Shown: positions 9,637-19,211 of the stretch, one piece after another
Layout of the letters: each line of letters starts with the position of its first letter
Position numbering within the stretch: the stretch's first letter is position 1
NCBI GenBank assembly: GCA_934196075.1
Contig: CAKPVW010000004.1
Coordinates: 1-64,000 of the forward strand
Reading direction: 5' to 3'
DNA: 64,000 bases
Source: an uncultured Anaerovibrio sp.
Lineage (GTDB): Bacteria; Bacillota; Negativicutes; Selenomonadales; Selenomonadaceae
The notes under the pieces: model-generated
What the model was told of the DNA's origin: nothing
Seen by the model: the letters and a program-made list of their open reading frames with translations, nothing else
Database searches by the model: none
Program-made: the position numbers and the translations under genes

Positions 9637-10686
9637 ATGGAAAAGAAACTTACTTATAGGGATGCTGGTGTAGATATTGATGCAGGAAATCTGTCTGTAA
9701 AGCTGATTAAGGATAGCGTAAAGGCAACCTATCGTCCAGAGGTATTGGGTGATCTGGGTGGCTTTGGCGGTCTTTTTGCCATGAGCAATAAATACAAGGA
9801 GCCTGTACTAGTTTCTGGTACTGATGGTGTAGGTACCAAGCTGCGTTTGGCTTTTATCTTGGACAAGCATGATACCATTGGTCAGGATGCAGTAGCTATG
9901 TGTGTCAATGATATTTTGGTACAGGGTGCGGAGCCATTGTTCTTCTTGGATTATTTGGCTGTAGGCAAGCTTGATCCTGAGCAGGTTGCTGATGTAGTAA
10001 AAGGCGTAGCTAACGCCTGCAAGGAGTCTGGCTGTGCACTTATCGGCGGTGAAACTGCTGAGATGGCTGGTTTCTATGCTGAGGGCGAATACGATATTGC
10101 TGGTTTTGCTGTAGGAGCTGTGGAGAAGTCCAAGATTATTACCAGTGAAAAGGTACAGGCTGGCGATGTTATTTTGGGCCTGCCTTCTTCTGGTGTTCAT
10201 TCTAATGGTTATTCTCTGGTACGCAAAATTGTCTTTGATGTAAAGGGCTTCAAGGGTGATGAGTACATTGATGAGCTGGGCAAAACCATTGGGGAGGAGC
10301 TGTTGACTCCAACTCGTCTTTATCCAAAATCCTGTCTGCCTCTGATTGAAAAGTTTGATATCCACGGCATGGTTCACGTAACAGGCGGTGGATACTATGA
10401 AAATATTCCTCGTGCTCTGCCTGAGGATATGGGTGCTGATATTGATGCTGCCAGCTGGCCTGTTCCTCCGATCTTCAATTTATTGAAGGAATGGGGCAAT
10501 GTAGATTGGCATGAAATGTATCGTACTTTTAACATGGGTATTGGTATGATTATTATAGCTTCTGCTGAGGAGGCAGAGAAGATTAAGGCTGACCTGCAGG
10601 CTCGTAACGAAGCCGTATATGAAATCGGTAAGGTTACTCAGGGAAGCCACGAAGTAATTGTTAAGGGCGGCGTATTCGATGAGTAA
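9637..10686 (+). CDS. purM: Phosphoribosylformylglycinamidine cyclo-ligase (AIR synthetase)
   Basis: ATP-dependent ring closure giving aminoimidazole ribonucleotide. 349 aa, the usual length. The N-terminal [13 protein letters not shown] and the glycine-rich [13 protein letters not shown] followed by [10 protein letters not shown] are PurM hallmarks; [14 protein letters not shown] is the conserved C-terminal motif. A strong AGGAGG stands before the ATG 22 bp after purF. Its last 8 bases overlap the start of purN, indicating translational coupling. Confidence 0.96.
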   Translation: MEKKLTYRDAGVDIDAGNLSVKLIKDSVKATYRPEVLGDLGGFGGLFAMSNKYKEPVLVSGTDGVGTKLRLAFILDKHDTIGQDAVAMCVNDILVQGAEPLFFLDYLAVGKLDPEQVADVVKGVANACKESGCALIGGETAEMAGFYAEGEYDIAGFAVGAVEKSKIITSEKVQAGDVILGLPSSGVHSNGYSLVRKIVFDVKGFKGDEYIDELGKTIGEELLTPTRLYPKSCLPLIEKFDIHGMVHVTGGGYYENIPRALPEDMGADIDAASWPVPPIFNLLKEWGNVDWHEMYRTFNMGIGMIIIASAEEAEKIKADLQARNEAVYEIGKVTQGSHEVIVKGGVFDE

Positions 10687-11293
10687 ACATATTCTAGGTA
10701 TTCTCTGCTCTGGCCGGGGCTCCAATATGCAATCCATTATGGCCGCTATTGAATCTGGTCAGATTAAGGCAGAAATCGGTATTGTGCTGACTGACAAACC
10801 TGAGGCTAGGGCTTTACAGGTAGCCAGTGAGGCTGGCATCAAAAGTGTTTGCGTTAATCGTAAGGCCTGCAGCTCCCAGCAGGAGTTTGAGGAAAAGCTG
10901 GTGGCCGAACTAAAGGCAGCTAATGTTACTTTGGTGGTTTTGGCTGGCTTTATGCGGATTCTTAGTCCATATTTTGTAGAGGCCTATAGACATCGTATTC
11001 TTAATATTCATCCGTCTCTGCTGCCATCCTTTGGCGGAGCTCATGCTCATCGTGACGTTTTGGCCTATGGTACCAAAGTGTCAGGCTGCACCATCCATTT
11101 TGTAGATGAGGGCATGGATCATGGCCCTATTATTCTGCAGGATACTGTGCCTGTTCTAGATGATGATACTGAAGATACTTTGGCAGCTAGAGTGCTGACC
11201 AAGGAGCATATCCTCTACCCAAAGGCTATAGAGCTTTTTGTTGACGGCAAGCTGGAGCTTATAGGCGAGCGTCATGTTCGTATAAAACCATAA
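10679..11293 (+). CDS. purN: Phosphoribosylglycinamide formyltransferase (folate-dependent)
   Basis: Transfers formyl from 10-formyl-THF to GAR. 204 aa. [10 protein letters not shown] binds the phosphate; the catalytic Asn/His/Asp set is visible in [19 protein letters not shown] and [12 protein letters not shown] used ATG 10679 ([16 protein letters not shown]), which overlaps the end of purM by 8 bp; an upstream alternative at 10658 would add seven residues unlike the family. Confidence 0.95.
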   Translation: MSKHILGILCSGRGSNMQSIMAAIESGQIKAEIGIVLTDKPEARALQVASEAGIKSVCVNRKACSSQQEFEEKLVAELKAANVTLVVLAGFMRILSPYFVEAYRHRILNIHPSLLPSFGGAHAHRDVLAYGTKVSGCTIHFVDEGMDHGPIILQDTVPVLDDDTEDTLAARVLTKEHILYPKAIELFVDGKLELIGERHVRIKP

Positions 11294-11372
11294 TTCAGTC
11301 AGAGCCTTGATTTGGCTGTGCTGCAGCCTGATAAATAATGCTTTGACCTGTGAGAAAAGGAGATAGACTACT

Positions 11373-11966
11373 ATGAAAATCAAACGTGCATTAATCAGTG
11401 TATCTGACAAAACTGGTGTTGTTGAGCTGGCTCAGAAGCTTCACGCTGCTGGTGTAGAGATTGTTTCTACTGGTGGCACCATGAAAGCCTTGAAGGAGGC
11501 AGGTATTCCTGTAACCTATGTTAGTGATGTAACTGGCTTCCCTGAGATTATGGATGGCCGTGTTAAAACCTTGAATCCATATATTCATGGCGGTATTCTG
11601 GCAGTTCGTGATAACCCTGCCCATGTAAAGGCTATGCAGGAGCACAAGATTACTCCTATTGATATGGTAGTAGTTAATCTCTATCCTTTCAAGGAGACTA
11701 TTTCCAAGGCTGATGTTACCTTGGCCGAGGCTATTGAGAATATCGATATCGGTGGCCCTGCTATGATTCGCGCTGCAGCTAAGAACTTCAAGTTTGTTAC
11801 TGTTGTTACCAACCCTGCTCGCTATGATGAAGTAGCTGAGTGTGTGGCTAAGGATGGCTGCGTAGGCGGAATGCTGCGTATGCAGCTGGCTCAGGAGGCC
11901 TTCCAGCATACTGCAGAGTATGATGATTGCATTCAGAACTATCTCATGGAGCAGGTGAACAAATAA
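11373..11966 (+). CDS. purH: IMP cyclohydrolase, stand-alone N-terminal half of PurH
   Basis: Closes FAICAR to IMP. The 197 aa cover only the MGS-like cyclohydrolase domain of the usual roughly 510-aa bifunctional Pur[31 protein letters not shown], and the signature [15 protein letters not shown] followed by HGGIL. The frame stops cleanly after the domain and the next gene starts in the stop codon (TAATG), so this is a genuine short form rather than a truncation by frameshift. The AICAR transformylase step must be encoded elsewhere. Ribosome-binding site AAAAGGAG. Confidence 0.93.
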   Translation: MKIKRALISVSDKTGVVELAQKLHAAGVEIVSTGGTMKALKEAGIPVTYVSDVTGFPEIMDGRVKTLNPYIHGGILAVRDNPAHVKAMQEHKITPIDMVVVNLYPFKETISKADVTLAEAIENIDIGGPAMIRAAAKNFKFVTVVTNPARYDEVAECVAKDGCVGGMLRMQLAQEAFQHTAEYDDCIQNYLMEQVNK

Positions 11967-13246
11967 TGAATATACTGGTAATCGGTAGTGGTGCCCGTGA
12001 GCACACATTGGTATGGAAGCTGGCTCAGAGTGCCAAGGCAGATAAGATTTATGCAGTACCTGGCAATCCTGGTATGGCTCAGCTGGCAGAATGCATTGAT
12101 GATATTTCCATTACAGATAATGCAGCGCTGGTTAAGCTGGCTCAGGAAAAAAATGTAGAGCTGGCTGTAGTAGGTCCAGAGGTGCCATTGACTAATGGTG
12201 CTGTAGATGCCTTTAATGCAGCAGGTATCAAGGCTTTTGGCCCTGTACAGGCTGCAGCAGAGATTGAGGGCTCCAAGTCCTTTTCCAAGAATCTTATGAA
12301 GAAGTACAATATCCCTACTGCCAAGTATGAGGTATTTACCGAGGCTGAGGCTGCCAAGGAGTATATCCGCCAGGAGGGTGCTCCTATTGTTATCAAGGCT
12401 GATGGCTTGGCTGCTGGTAAGGGTGTTATTGTAGCTATGACTCTGGAGGAGGCTCTGGGGGCTATTGATGAAATCATGGGTGATCAGGCTTTTGGTACTG
12501 CTGGCAGCCGTGTGGTTGTTGAGGAGTTTATGGAAGGCGAGGAAGTTTCTGTCCTGTGCTTTACAGATGGTAAGACTATTGTGCCTATGGTTCCTTCCCA
12601 GGATCACAAACGTGTTTATGACCATGACAAGGGCCCTAATACAGGTGGTATGGGTGCCTATGCTCCAGCTCCTGTTGGTACACCTGAGCTTTTGGCTCAA
12701 GTACAGAAGGAAGTTCTGGATCCTACTATCAAGGCTATGGAGCAGGAAGGCCGCCTTTACAAAGGCTGTCTCTATGCTGGCCTGATGGTTACCAAAACCG
12801 GCCCACGTGTAGTTGAGTTCAATGCCCGTTTCGGTGATCCTGAGACTCAGGTAGTTTTGCCTTTGCTGGAAAGCGATTTGGTAGATGTAATGCTGGCCTG
12901 CATTGATGGTAACCTGGCTGAGACTCAGGTAAAATGGAGCGATGGGGCAGCTGTGTGTATCGTTATGGCAGCTGGAGGCTATCCAAAATCCTACAATAAA
13001 GGTGATGAGATTCTTGGCATAGATGCTGCCGAGGCTGATGGCTGTACTGTATTCCATGCAGGTACCAGTGCTAAGGATGGTCATATCTATACCAACGGTG
13101 GCCGCGTACTGGGTGTGGTAGCCAAGGCTGATGGCATCAAGGAAGCTGTAGACAAGGCGTATGCTGGTGTAGACAGAATTTCCTTTAAGGATGCTCATTT
13201 CCGCCATGATATTGCTCACTGGGCTTTGGAAAGACTGAATAAATAA
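11966..13246 (+). CDS. purD: Phosphoribosylamine-glycine ligase (GAR synthetase)
   Basis: ATP-grasp ligase joining glycine to phosphoribosylamine. 426 aa. [19 protein letters not shown] is the typical N-terminus; ATP-grasp motifs include VIKADGLAAGKGVIVA and PNTGGMGAYAPAP, with VVEFNARFGDPETQVVLPLL as metal-binding signature. The ATG overlaps the purH stop by one base (TAATG). Last gene of the operon, followed by an intrinsic terminator. Confidence 0.96.
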   Translation: MNILVIGSGAREHTLVWKLAQSAKADKIYAVPGNPGMAQLAECIDDISITDNAALVKLAQEKNVELAVVGPEVPLTNGAVDAFNAAGIKAFGPVQAAAEIEGSKSFSKNLMKKYNIPTAKYEVFTEAEAAKEYIRQEGAPIVIKADGLAAGKGVIVAMTLEEALGAIDEIMGDQAFGTAGSRVVVEEFMEGEEVSVLCFTDGKTIVPMVPSQDHKRVYDHDKGPNTGGMGAYAPAPVGTPELLAQVQKEVLDPTIKAMEQEGRLYKGCLYAGLMVTKTGPRVVEFNARFGDPETQVVLPLLESDLVDVMLACIDGNLAETQVKWSDGAAVCIVMAAGGYPKSYNKGDEILGIDAAEADGCTVFHAGTSAKDGHIYTNGGRVLGVVAKADGIKEAVDKAYAGVDRISFKDAHFRHDIAHWALERLNK

Positions 13247-13262
13247 ATATTGCTATATGTAG

Positions 13263-13305
13263 CGGTGCATATTTTAGCTGGTTGCTGAAAATGCACCGTT
13301 TTTAT
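13263..13305 (+). terminator. Intrinsic terminator of the purine operon
   Basis: CGGTGCATATTTTAGC pairs with GCTGAAAATGCACCG across a short loop, followed by TTTTTATT. Confidence 0.9.
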
Positions 13306-13327
13306 TGTCTAATATTTGAACATTATG

Positions 13328-13356
13328 TTGACAAAATTGCACATATGTTATATTAT
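13328..13356 (+). promoter_or_regulatory. Sigma-A type promoter of the TetR gene
   Basis: Perfect TTGACA at 13328-13333, 17-bp spacer, TATTAT at 13351-13356. The start codon lies 120 bp downstream, leaving room for autoregulatory operators. Confidence 0.75.
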
Positions 13357-13477
13357 TGAACTGATTAAATCTATATTATTGAAAATTTTCAGGTTTAATT
13401 AGGTGAGTTATTAATAAAAATTTGACTGTTTCAAATATTTTGCAAAGGGAAAGGCGATATGAAAGGGGTATTGGGAA

Positions 13478-14203
13478 ATGGCTAGAAGGAAGACATATGC
13501 TAGTGAGGATGGTAGTATTCAAAAGTTGGTAGGAAATCACGATCATGCCTCTGCCGTACGGGCAAGGATTATCAACAGCGCTAAATGCCTGCTGGCAGAG
13601 GAAGGGTATAGCAAAACTACTATTCGCAAAATCGTAGAACATTCAGGTATTTTAACTGGCAGTATTTATTATTTCTTCAAAAACAAAGAAGATATTTTTC
13701 ATGCTATTTTATTGGAGTTGATGCGTGATTGTATTCGACGTATCAACCTAAGATTCAAGAATGAATCTCCATTATTTATCTATGCAGCAGTATGTCAGGT
13801 AGAGCTAAAGGTATTGGCTGATAATCAGATTGTAAGGGACAGCTACAAAAAGGGATATGATTCCATTATTATCTTTGAGGGAATGATTGCTCAATTCCAT
13901 GAAATGGCTAGAAACCTTTTTAATGGCACGAAGTATGAAAAAAGCGATGAGGAATATTATGAAAACACCCTTATGATAAAAGGAGCTATGCATGCCTGCT
14001 TGACAGAAATGTCCTTCCGGCGGCCAATTTCTTTGCCAAAATCCAGAGAACGACTCATCCGTCTGGTTGCAGAAATATTTGGCACCAAAAAGGAAGCTGC
14101 ACAGATTGTAAGTAAAATACGCGAATATGGAACTGTTTGGGAAGATATTGGTGCAGAATTGGTAGAGAAGCCTATTTCAGCTGTTCCTGAATACGAGTTA
14201 TGA
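13478..14203 (+). CDS. TetR/AcrR-family transcriptional regulator
   Basis: 241-aa one-component regulator. The N-terminal helix-turn-helix domain (about 28-75) is clear: ARIINSAKCLLAEEGYSKTTIRKIVEHSG, then SIYYFFKNKEDIFHAIL. The C-terminal ligand domain is not assignable. The basic N-terminal extension before the HTH is longer than usual. ATG 13478 has GAAAGGGG at proper distance. Flanked by terminators on both sides, so it is a single-gene unit; its target and ligand are unknown. Confidence 0.88.
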   Translation: MARRKTYASEDGSIQKLVGNHDHASAVRARIINSAKCLLAEEGYSKTTIRKIVEHSGILTGSIYYFFKNKEDIFHAILLELMRDCIRRINLRFKNESPLFIYAAVCQVELKVLADNQIVRDSYKKGYDSIIIFEGMIAQFHEMARNLFNGTKYEKSDEEYYENTLMIKGAMHACLTEMSFRRPISLPKSRERLIRLVAEIFGTKKEAAQIVSKIREYGTVWEDIGAELVEKPISAVPEYEL

Positions 14204-14212
14204 CGATATGTC

Positions 14213-14259
14213 GTGTCCGATGTTACTTGTCTCTGTAGGTAACGGAAGATTGTACTAAT
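14213..14259 (+). repeat. Second copy of the intergenic motif found upstream of purE
   Basis: Starting 9 bp after the TetR stop codon, a 47-nt stretch aligns without gaps to 7467-7513 at about 33 of 47 identical positions. It shares GTGTCCGATG, TCTCT-TA-GTA-CG and TTGT-CTAAT. Here GTTAC (14222-14226) pairs with GTAAC (14239-14243), closing a loop that holds TCTCTGTA. Confidence 0.55.
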
Positions 14260-14268
14260 TTAAATAAA

Positions 14269-14340
14269 AACCCCTTCAGATAAAATTGTCCTGAAAAGAC
14301 TAAGTCTTAGATAATTTTATCTGAAGGGGTAATTTTTTTA
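14269..14340. terminator. Bidirectional terminator between the TetR gene and the AI-2E-family gene
   Basis: ACCCCTTCAGATAAAATT pairs with AATTTTATCTGAAGGGGT, with a further inner stem (GACTAAGTC). It is followed by T7 on the plus strand, and on the minus strand by TTTTTATTT. Confidence 0.9.
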
Positions 14341-14342
14341 AA

Positions 14343-15341
14343 TTACATTAGATGACTGTGCTCATTAATATCCTCAATTACATGACGAATAACAACCATA
14401 AAGGGAACAGCCAAAAACATACCGGCAGCCCCAAGAAGTTCTCCACCGAGAATAATAGACAAGATGATAGCTACTGGATGAAGATTCAAGGAACGTCCTA
14501 CAATGGCAGGATAGACAACATTATGATTAATCTGAGTCATAACCAGATAAAAGATAGCTGTCTGAATAGCTACGTCCGGATTTGAGATAGCTGTCATAAG
14601 AATACCAAAGCAGGAAGCAACTGTCGGCCCTAAAACCGGTATAAATTCGCTAATGGCAGATGCTACAGCAAATACGGAGGCAAAAGGCAAATCCATAATT
14701 GTAAAATAGCCATAAACTATAAAACCAGTGAGAAAGCAGATGGCCAACTGACTGCGGACATATAGCCGCAGGGACAGCAGAATTCTATCTATCAGCAGGC
14801 TAATCCTCTTTACATCCTTGCCAGGGAAAAGTCTAGCTACAAATTTTTTGATTTTATCTCCGTCCATAAGCATATAAAAGGAAAGGAAAATTATAATAAT
14901 AAAATCAATAAATTTGTTAAACAAGGAAAAGGCTATTAATAGGGAAGAACGTATGGCATCTGTAACAAAATTGGAAGCTTCTGCCCAGGCTTCATCAAGG
15001 CCAGTTTTGAAAATACCACTATCTGTCCAAGCATTCATATTCTGTATATTGCTGGCAAGTCGAGGTAATTCCTCCGTAAATTCCGAAAGGGTAGGTATAA
15101 AACTGCTGGAAATAACAGCTATTAATCCAAGTAGCAGTCCTAAAAATCCTGCTAAGCCTAGAAAGGCTGCCAAACCACGAGGCAGCCTCAAAGCCATTTT
15201 ATCAACAATATCCAAAAGCAATAGGGTTAGGAGAACGGACAAAAAGAAAACAAAAGCAAAGGACGGCATAAACCAAAATGCCGCCAGTAGACATGCAATA
15301 GCAAGGCCTACAATAATTGACGTTTTATGACGATTCCACAT
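14343..15341 (-). CDS. AI-2E family transporter (PerM/UPF0118)
   Basis: Polytopic membrane protein of the AI-2E exporter/PerM family, 332 aa with about seven or eight hydrophobic segments. The C-terminal family motif is visible in FIPVLGPTVAS and VYPAIVGRSLNLHPVAIILSI. I chose ATG 15341 (MWNRHK), with AAAGTGAG nine bases upstream, over a TTG three codons earlier. Substrate not known; family members range from AI-2 export to Na+/H+ exchange. Confidence 0.85.
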   Translation of the reverse strand: MWNRHKTSIIVGLAIACLLAAFWFMPSFAFVFFLSVLLTLLLLDIVDKMALRLPRGLAAFLGLAGFLGLLLGLIAVISSSFIPTLSEFTEELPRLASNIQNMNAWTDSGIFKTGLDEAWAEASNFVTDAIRSSLLIAFSLFNKFIDFIIIIFLSFYMLMDGDKIKKFVARLFPGKDVKRISLLIDRILLSLRLYVRSQLAICFLTGFIVYGYFTIMDLPFASVFAVASAISEFIPVLGPTVASCFGILMTAISNPDVAIQTAIFYLVMTQINHNVVYPAIVGRSLNLHPVAIILSIILGGELLGAAGMFLAVPFMVVIRHVIEDINEHSHLM

Positions 15342-15405
15342 ATATATCAACTCACTTTAAAGAAACATAACGAGGTGAAACTATACCACCATTGGTAATA
15401 AAAAT

Positions 15406-16497
15406 TTATTTTCGTAGATTGTTGAAACGATCTGCCAACTCCTGTGCAGATAAATCACCTTCAGCTGGAGTCATAACAGCCTGATCCTCAACATAAATGG
15501 TACCATTTACCACATGAGCTTCAGGAATATTTCTAGTGCCACGATTATAGTAACGAGCCAGATTGCCAGCTACAAAATAGGAACGTTCCGCTCCGCTCAT
15601 GGAGCTTATGGAAACAGGTGTCACAAACTCTTGGCCATGAATCTTCACAGTGCCATCAGCTACAGTAACAATTCCATGAGAATACTCAGATATTTTTTGA
15701 GCGTAGGAATCTCGACGCTGCTCATGGGTTGGATGATCAGATGGACTGAATAAATCACCAGCAAAATTGCTCTTGTTGGTACCATATTCCTCAATAACCT
15801 TTTGCCAAACAGCAGCAGTAGCTCCAATATTATAATTAGTGTAACTTATATATTCAAAGGCAAGATCATCAGCTTCCCACTCTAATGGTTTGGAAATATG
15901 AACTTTATCAATATAATTAGCAACTACACCTGCGCCAAGGGCTGCACCATATCCGCCACCAGCGGCAGCAGCTGTGGCCAGCAGGCCAACAGGAATGCTT
16001 TGCTGGTAGCCCTTTAATACATGATTTTTTTGACCATGGCCCATTTCATGCCCTAGCACTACGGCAATCTCGTCATCAGTAGTCAACAGGGAGAAAATAC
16101 CTGTATTAATCGTCATATTGTGGCCTAAAGAGCAGGCTGCATTAAAACTGGTATCTGGGTTAATATAGTAATTGTAGGGCATATCATTGATGGAAGGATC
16201 TACCTGAGCAATAGCATTGGAAAGATTGGCCATAATACTATCTACCCTTTGGTTCAGCACCGGGTCATTATTTACCCCTTGCTGTTCCTTCATGGATTGA
16301 AATAATGCCTGCCGACCTTCCTCCGTGTTGTTCATATGCTTCAACTGTTCATTTTGCGCAGTCATTTGAATACCGGCAGCAATCACGGAACCCAATACAC
16401 TAGCATCTGCCTGAGCTGGTAATGCTGCCGTTATAGGCAGTCCTACAGCCATACAGGTAACAATCATTTTGGTAAGATTTTTTTTCATGTTCCACAT
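15406..16497 (-). CDS. Secreted M48-family zinc metalloprotease
   Basis: 363 aa with an N-terminal signal peptide (MWNMKKNLTK, hydrophobic core, AQA cleavage site near residue 32). The zinc site HEMGHGQKNH and the third-ligand region LEWEADDLAFEYIS mark it as a Ste24/HtpX-like M48 peptidase, similar to periplasmic BepA/LoiP-type quality-control proteases. GGAGG lies before ATG 16497. In an organism with an outer membrane a role in periplasmic or outer-membrane protein turnover is plausible (inference). Confidence 0.87.
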   Translation of the reverse strand: MWNMKKNLTKMIVTCMAVGLPITAALPAQADASVLGSVIAAGIQMTAQNEQLKHMNNTEEGRQALFQSMKEQQGVNNDPVLNQRVDSIMANLSNAIAQVDPSINDMPYNYYINPDTSFNAACSLGHNMTINTGIFSLLTTDDEIAVVLGHEMGHGQKNHVLKGYQQSIPVGLLATAAAAGGGYGAALGAGVVANYIDKVHISKPLEWEADDLAFEYISYTNYNIGATAAVWQKVIEEYGTNKSNFAGDLFSPSDHPTHEQRRDSYAQKISEYSHGIVTVADGTVKIHGQEFVTPVSISSMSGAERSYFVAGNLARYYNRGTRNIPEAHVVNGTIYVEDQAVMTPAEGDLSAQELADRFNNLRK

Positions 16498-16677
16498 AGT
16501 AATACCTCCATGTATAAAAATTCCTATTATCTCACCTGAGATGACCAACTAATAATACAATGATAATATATGCAAGATAATAAGGCAAATTAAAATGGCA
16601 TTAAAATGTTCTTTTGATACATATAATGTAAATTTTGCAGGCAAATAATCCAGAAAACTGGATTTTGAAAAGTGAGA

Positions 16678-16706
16678 TTGATATATTGGTTAATTTTGGT
16701 TATAAT
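16678..16706 (+). promoter_or_regulatory. Promoter of the M29 aminopeptidase gene
   Basis: TTGATA (16678-16683), 17-bp spacer, perfect TATAAT (16701-16706), 38 bp upstream of the start codon. Confidence 0.75.
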
Positions 16707-16744
16707 ATTTTGTGTGAATCAAAAAATAAAGAGGTGTTTGTTGT

Positions 16745-17980
16745 ATGGATAAGCTTTTAAATAAATATGCAGAATTGGTAATAAAAACAGGTGTTAATCT
16801 TCAGCCCCAGCAATTGCTGGTGATTAATGCACCCATCGAGTGCAGTGATTTTGCCAGACGGGTTGCCAAGGCTGCCTTTGAAGCAGGTGCAAAGGATGTT
16901 AAGGTGAATTGGTCAGATGAAAAACTAGCTAGAATACGTTTAGATTATGCAGAAGCAGATGTTTTTGATGAATTTCCAGTCTGGCGGAGAGATATGTTTA
17001 TGGATTTCAAGGCCAAAGGAGCAGCGGTAGTTTCTATTCACGCTTCAGATCCTACCATTTTTCAAAATGTAGATACAGACAAACTAACCAGAAGTCAGCG
17101 AGCAGCAGGAATGGCGCTCTTGGAATATCGTCAAGCTATGATGAATAATGAACTAAGATGGTGCGTTGTTTCTATTCCTACAGAAAGCTGGGCTGCCAAG
17201 GTATTTGCTCATGAGGATGGCAAAACAGCAGTGGCAAAACTATGGCAGGAGATTTTTGCTACTGTACGTATTGATGAAGAAAATAATCCGGTAGAAGCTT
17301 GGCAGCAGCATATTGCCTTCCTGCAGCGGGCCTGCAAATTTATGAATGAACAGAAATTTACAGCCTTGAAATATAGCAATAGCTTAGGCACCAAACTTAC
17401 AGTAGGGCTGCCAGATGGACATATTTGGGCTGGCGGCGCAGAAATTGCTGGTGATGGTGTAGAATTTGTAGCCAATATGCCTACTGAGGAAATTTACACC
17501 TTGCCAGATAGAAATGGTGTTGACGGGGTTGTTTATGCATCAAAACCATTGAATTACAATGGAAATTTGATTAAGGGTATCTGTTTGAAACTAAAATCTG
17601 GCAAAGTAGTCAAGGCTGCCGCCACCGAGGGACAGGAAGTGCTGGAGCAGCTGCTCGCTATGGATGAGGGAGCAGCTCATCTAGGAGAGGTAGCTCTAGT
17701 GCCTTATGATTCTCCTATTTCTAATAGCGGTATACTGTTTTACAATACTCTTTTCGATGAAAATGCAGCATGTCATTTAGCTTTAGGAAAGGCCTATCCT
17801 ACCTGTATTCAAGGCGGAGAGAAAATGAATTCTGTAGAACTGGCGCAACATGGGGTAAATGATTCCCTGATTCACGAAGATTTTATGATTGGCACTGAGG
17901 ATATGGAGATAGACGGTGTCAAAGAGGATGGCTCATTAGTGCCAGTATTTCGCCAAGGAAATTTTGTTAGCTTTGACTAA
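16745..17980 (+). CDS. Aminopeptidase, M29 family (AmpS/PepS-like)
   Basis: 411-aa cytoplasmic metallo-aminopeptidase. The N-terminal half has the family sequence NKYAELVIKTGVNLQPQQLL. The metal-binding C-terminal part includes NMPTEEIYTLPDRNGVDGVV, LGEVALVPYDSPIS, and LALGKAYPTCI with an HEDFMIGTEDMEIDG tail containing the conserved acidic and His ligands. Releases N-terminal residues from short peptides. First of a likely operon with azlCD. GAGGTG precedes the ATG. Confidence 0.9.
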   Translation: MDKLLNKYAELVIKTGVNLQPQQLLVINAPIECSDFARRVAKAAFEAGAKDVKVNWSDEKLARIRLDYAEADVFDEFPVWRRDMFMDFKAKGAAVVSIHASDPTIFQNVDTDKLTRSQRAAGMALLEYRQAMMNNELRWCVVSIPTESWAAKVFAHEDGKTAVAKLWQEIFATVRIDEENNPVEAWQQHIAFLQRACKFMNEQKFTALKYSNSLGTKLTVGLPDGHIWAGGAEIAGDGVEFVANMPTEEIYTLPDRNGVDGVVYASKPLNYNGNLIKGICLKLKSGKVVKAAATEGQEVLEQLLAMDEGAAHLGEVALVPYDSPISNSGILFYNTLFDENAACHLALGKAYPTCIQGGEKMNSVELAQHGVNDSLIHEDFMIGTEDMEIDGVKEDGSLVPVFRQGNFVSFD

Positions 17981-18002
17981 ATAAAGTTTGGAGATGTATA
18001 TT

Positions 18003-18776
18003 GTGCTAAAGGGATATTTTGAATTAAAGGTGCTAAAAGCGGCTTGGCCCATTATATTTGGCTATATTCCTCTGGGAATTGCTTGCGGAATTTTAGCGCA
18101 AAAGGTGGGCTTTGACTGGTTTCAGATGCTGATGATGGCAGTTTTCCTTTTTGCTGGCAGTGGTCAGTTTATCGCCCTGGCTATGATTGGCAGTGGCAGT
18201 ACCATTATGCCAGTAGTATTAACTGTATGTATCGTAAACCTGCGACATCTTTTATATGCGTTGATTCTCAACCAATATTTATCTAAAGAAAGCTGGCTCT
18301 ACAAGGCTTGGTTCGCTCAGGAAATTGTAGATGAAAGCTTTGCTGTAAATCAAAATCAATTTACGATAGATACAAATTGGACAGGTAAAAATGCTTTGGG
18401 AGTCAATATTATTGGTCATAGTTCTTGGATTATTGCCAATTTAGCAGGACTGTTTCTTGGTAACAGCATTTATATTGACACAAATTTGGTAAGCTATGCC
18501 TTGATTGCCATGTTTATCGGTTTGTGGTCCTTTCATTTCCTTAATTCCCGCTTGGTACTAACAGGCATTTTAGGTGGGCTGCTGGCCTTGATTTTATCCT
18601 ACTGGCTCACCAATATGCTAAATGTTGTAGTGGCAACTGTTGTTGCAGCAGTGTTAGCGGCCTTTTATGAAACTCATAGGGGGCCTATCGAATTGGATAA
18701 GGAAGCCTTGCAAATGCAGCAAAAGAATGAAGTTTCTGGTCAGTCTTTCAATAAAGGGAATTTGTCAGAAAAATAG
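18003..18776 (+). CDS. azlC: AzlC-family branched-chain amino-acid export subunit
   Basis: Large subunit of an AzlCD two-component exporter. 257 aa with five to six hydrophobic segments; the family motif KAAWPIIFGYIPLGIACGILA and the FAGSGQFIALAMIG stretch are present. I chose GTG 18003, nine bases after GGAG; an ATG at 17994 directly abuts the same GGAG and would add three residues. Only 22 bp after the aminopeptidase gene, which fits coupling of peptide breakdown to amino-acid export. Confidence 0.85.
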   Translation: MLKGYFELKVLKAAWPIIFGYIPLGIACGILAQKVGFDWFQMLMMAVFLFAGSGQFIALAMIGSGSTIMPVVLTVCIVNLRHLLYALILNQYLSKESWLYKAWFAQEIVDESFAVNQNQFTIDTNWTGKNALGVNIIGHSSWIIANLAGLFLGNSIYIDTNLVSYALIAMFIGLWSFHFLNSRLVLTGILGGLLALILSYWLTNMLNVVVATVVAAVLAAFYETHRGPIELDKEALQMQQKNEVSGQSFNKGNLSEK

Positions 18777-18821
18777 TAGTGTCAATATGGAATAAAATAC
18801 AGAAACGGGGGATGAAGGCTA

Positions 18822-19151
18822 ATGAGTTATAGCGATACATTGCTATGTATTTTGGGACTATTTGTGGTGTCCTATATACCTAGAGTAATTCCTTTTGCCC
18901 TGCTTGGTAATCGGGAATTACCCCGCAGCTTTCGTATATGGCTGCAATATGTACCTACGGCGGTTTTTGGTGCCTTGATTTTTACATCTATTTTTGGTAC
19001 GGGTATTGATGGGTTCAGATTCAGCTGGGAGAACAAAGAACTTCTAGCTTCTATAGTTGTACTGCCTGTAGCAGCTGCTACCCGCTCATTACCTTATAGT
19101 ATTATCAGTGGTCTAATAGCATATGGAGCCGCTCAGTATATGCTAGGATAG
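18822..19151 (+). CDS. azlD: AzlD-family branched-chain amino-acid export subunit
   Basis: 109-aa small membrane subunit with three to four hydrophobic segments and the family words SYIPRVIPFALLGNRELP and RSFRIWLQYVPTAVFGALIF. Lies 45 bp after azlC with a GGGG-rich ribosome-binding site. Confidence 0.88.
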   Translation: MSYSDTLLCILGLFVVSYIPRVIPFALLGNRELPRSFRIWLQYVPTAVFGALIFTSIFGTGIDGFRFSWENKELLASIVVLPVAAATRSLPYSIISGLIAYGAAQYMLG

Positions 19152-19211
19152 AGGTAGTGTGAATACACTATTACAAACATAAGCAGGCAGTAATACAAGG
19201 GAGCGATAACT

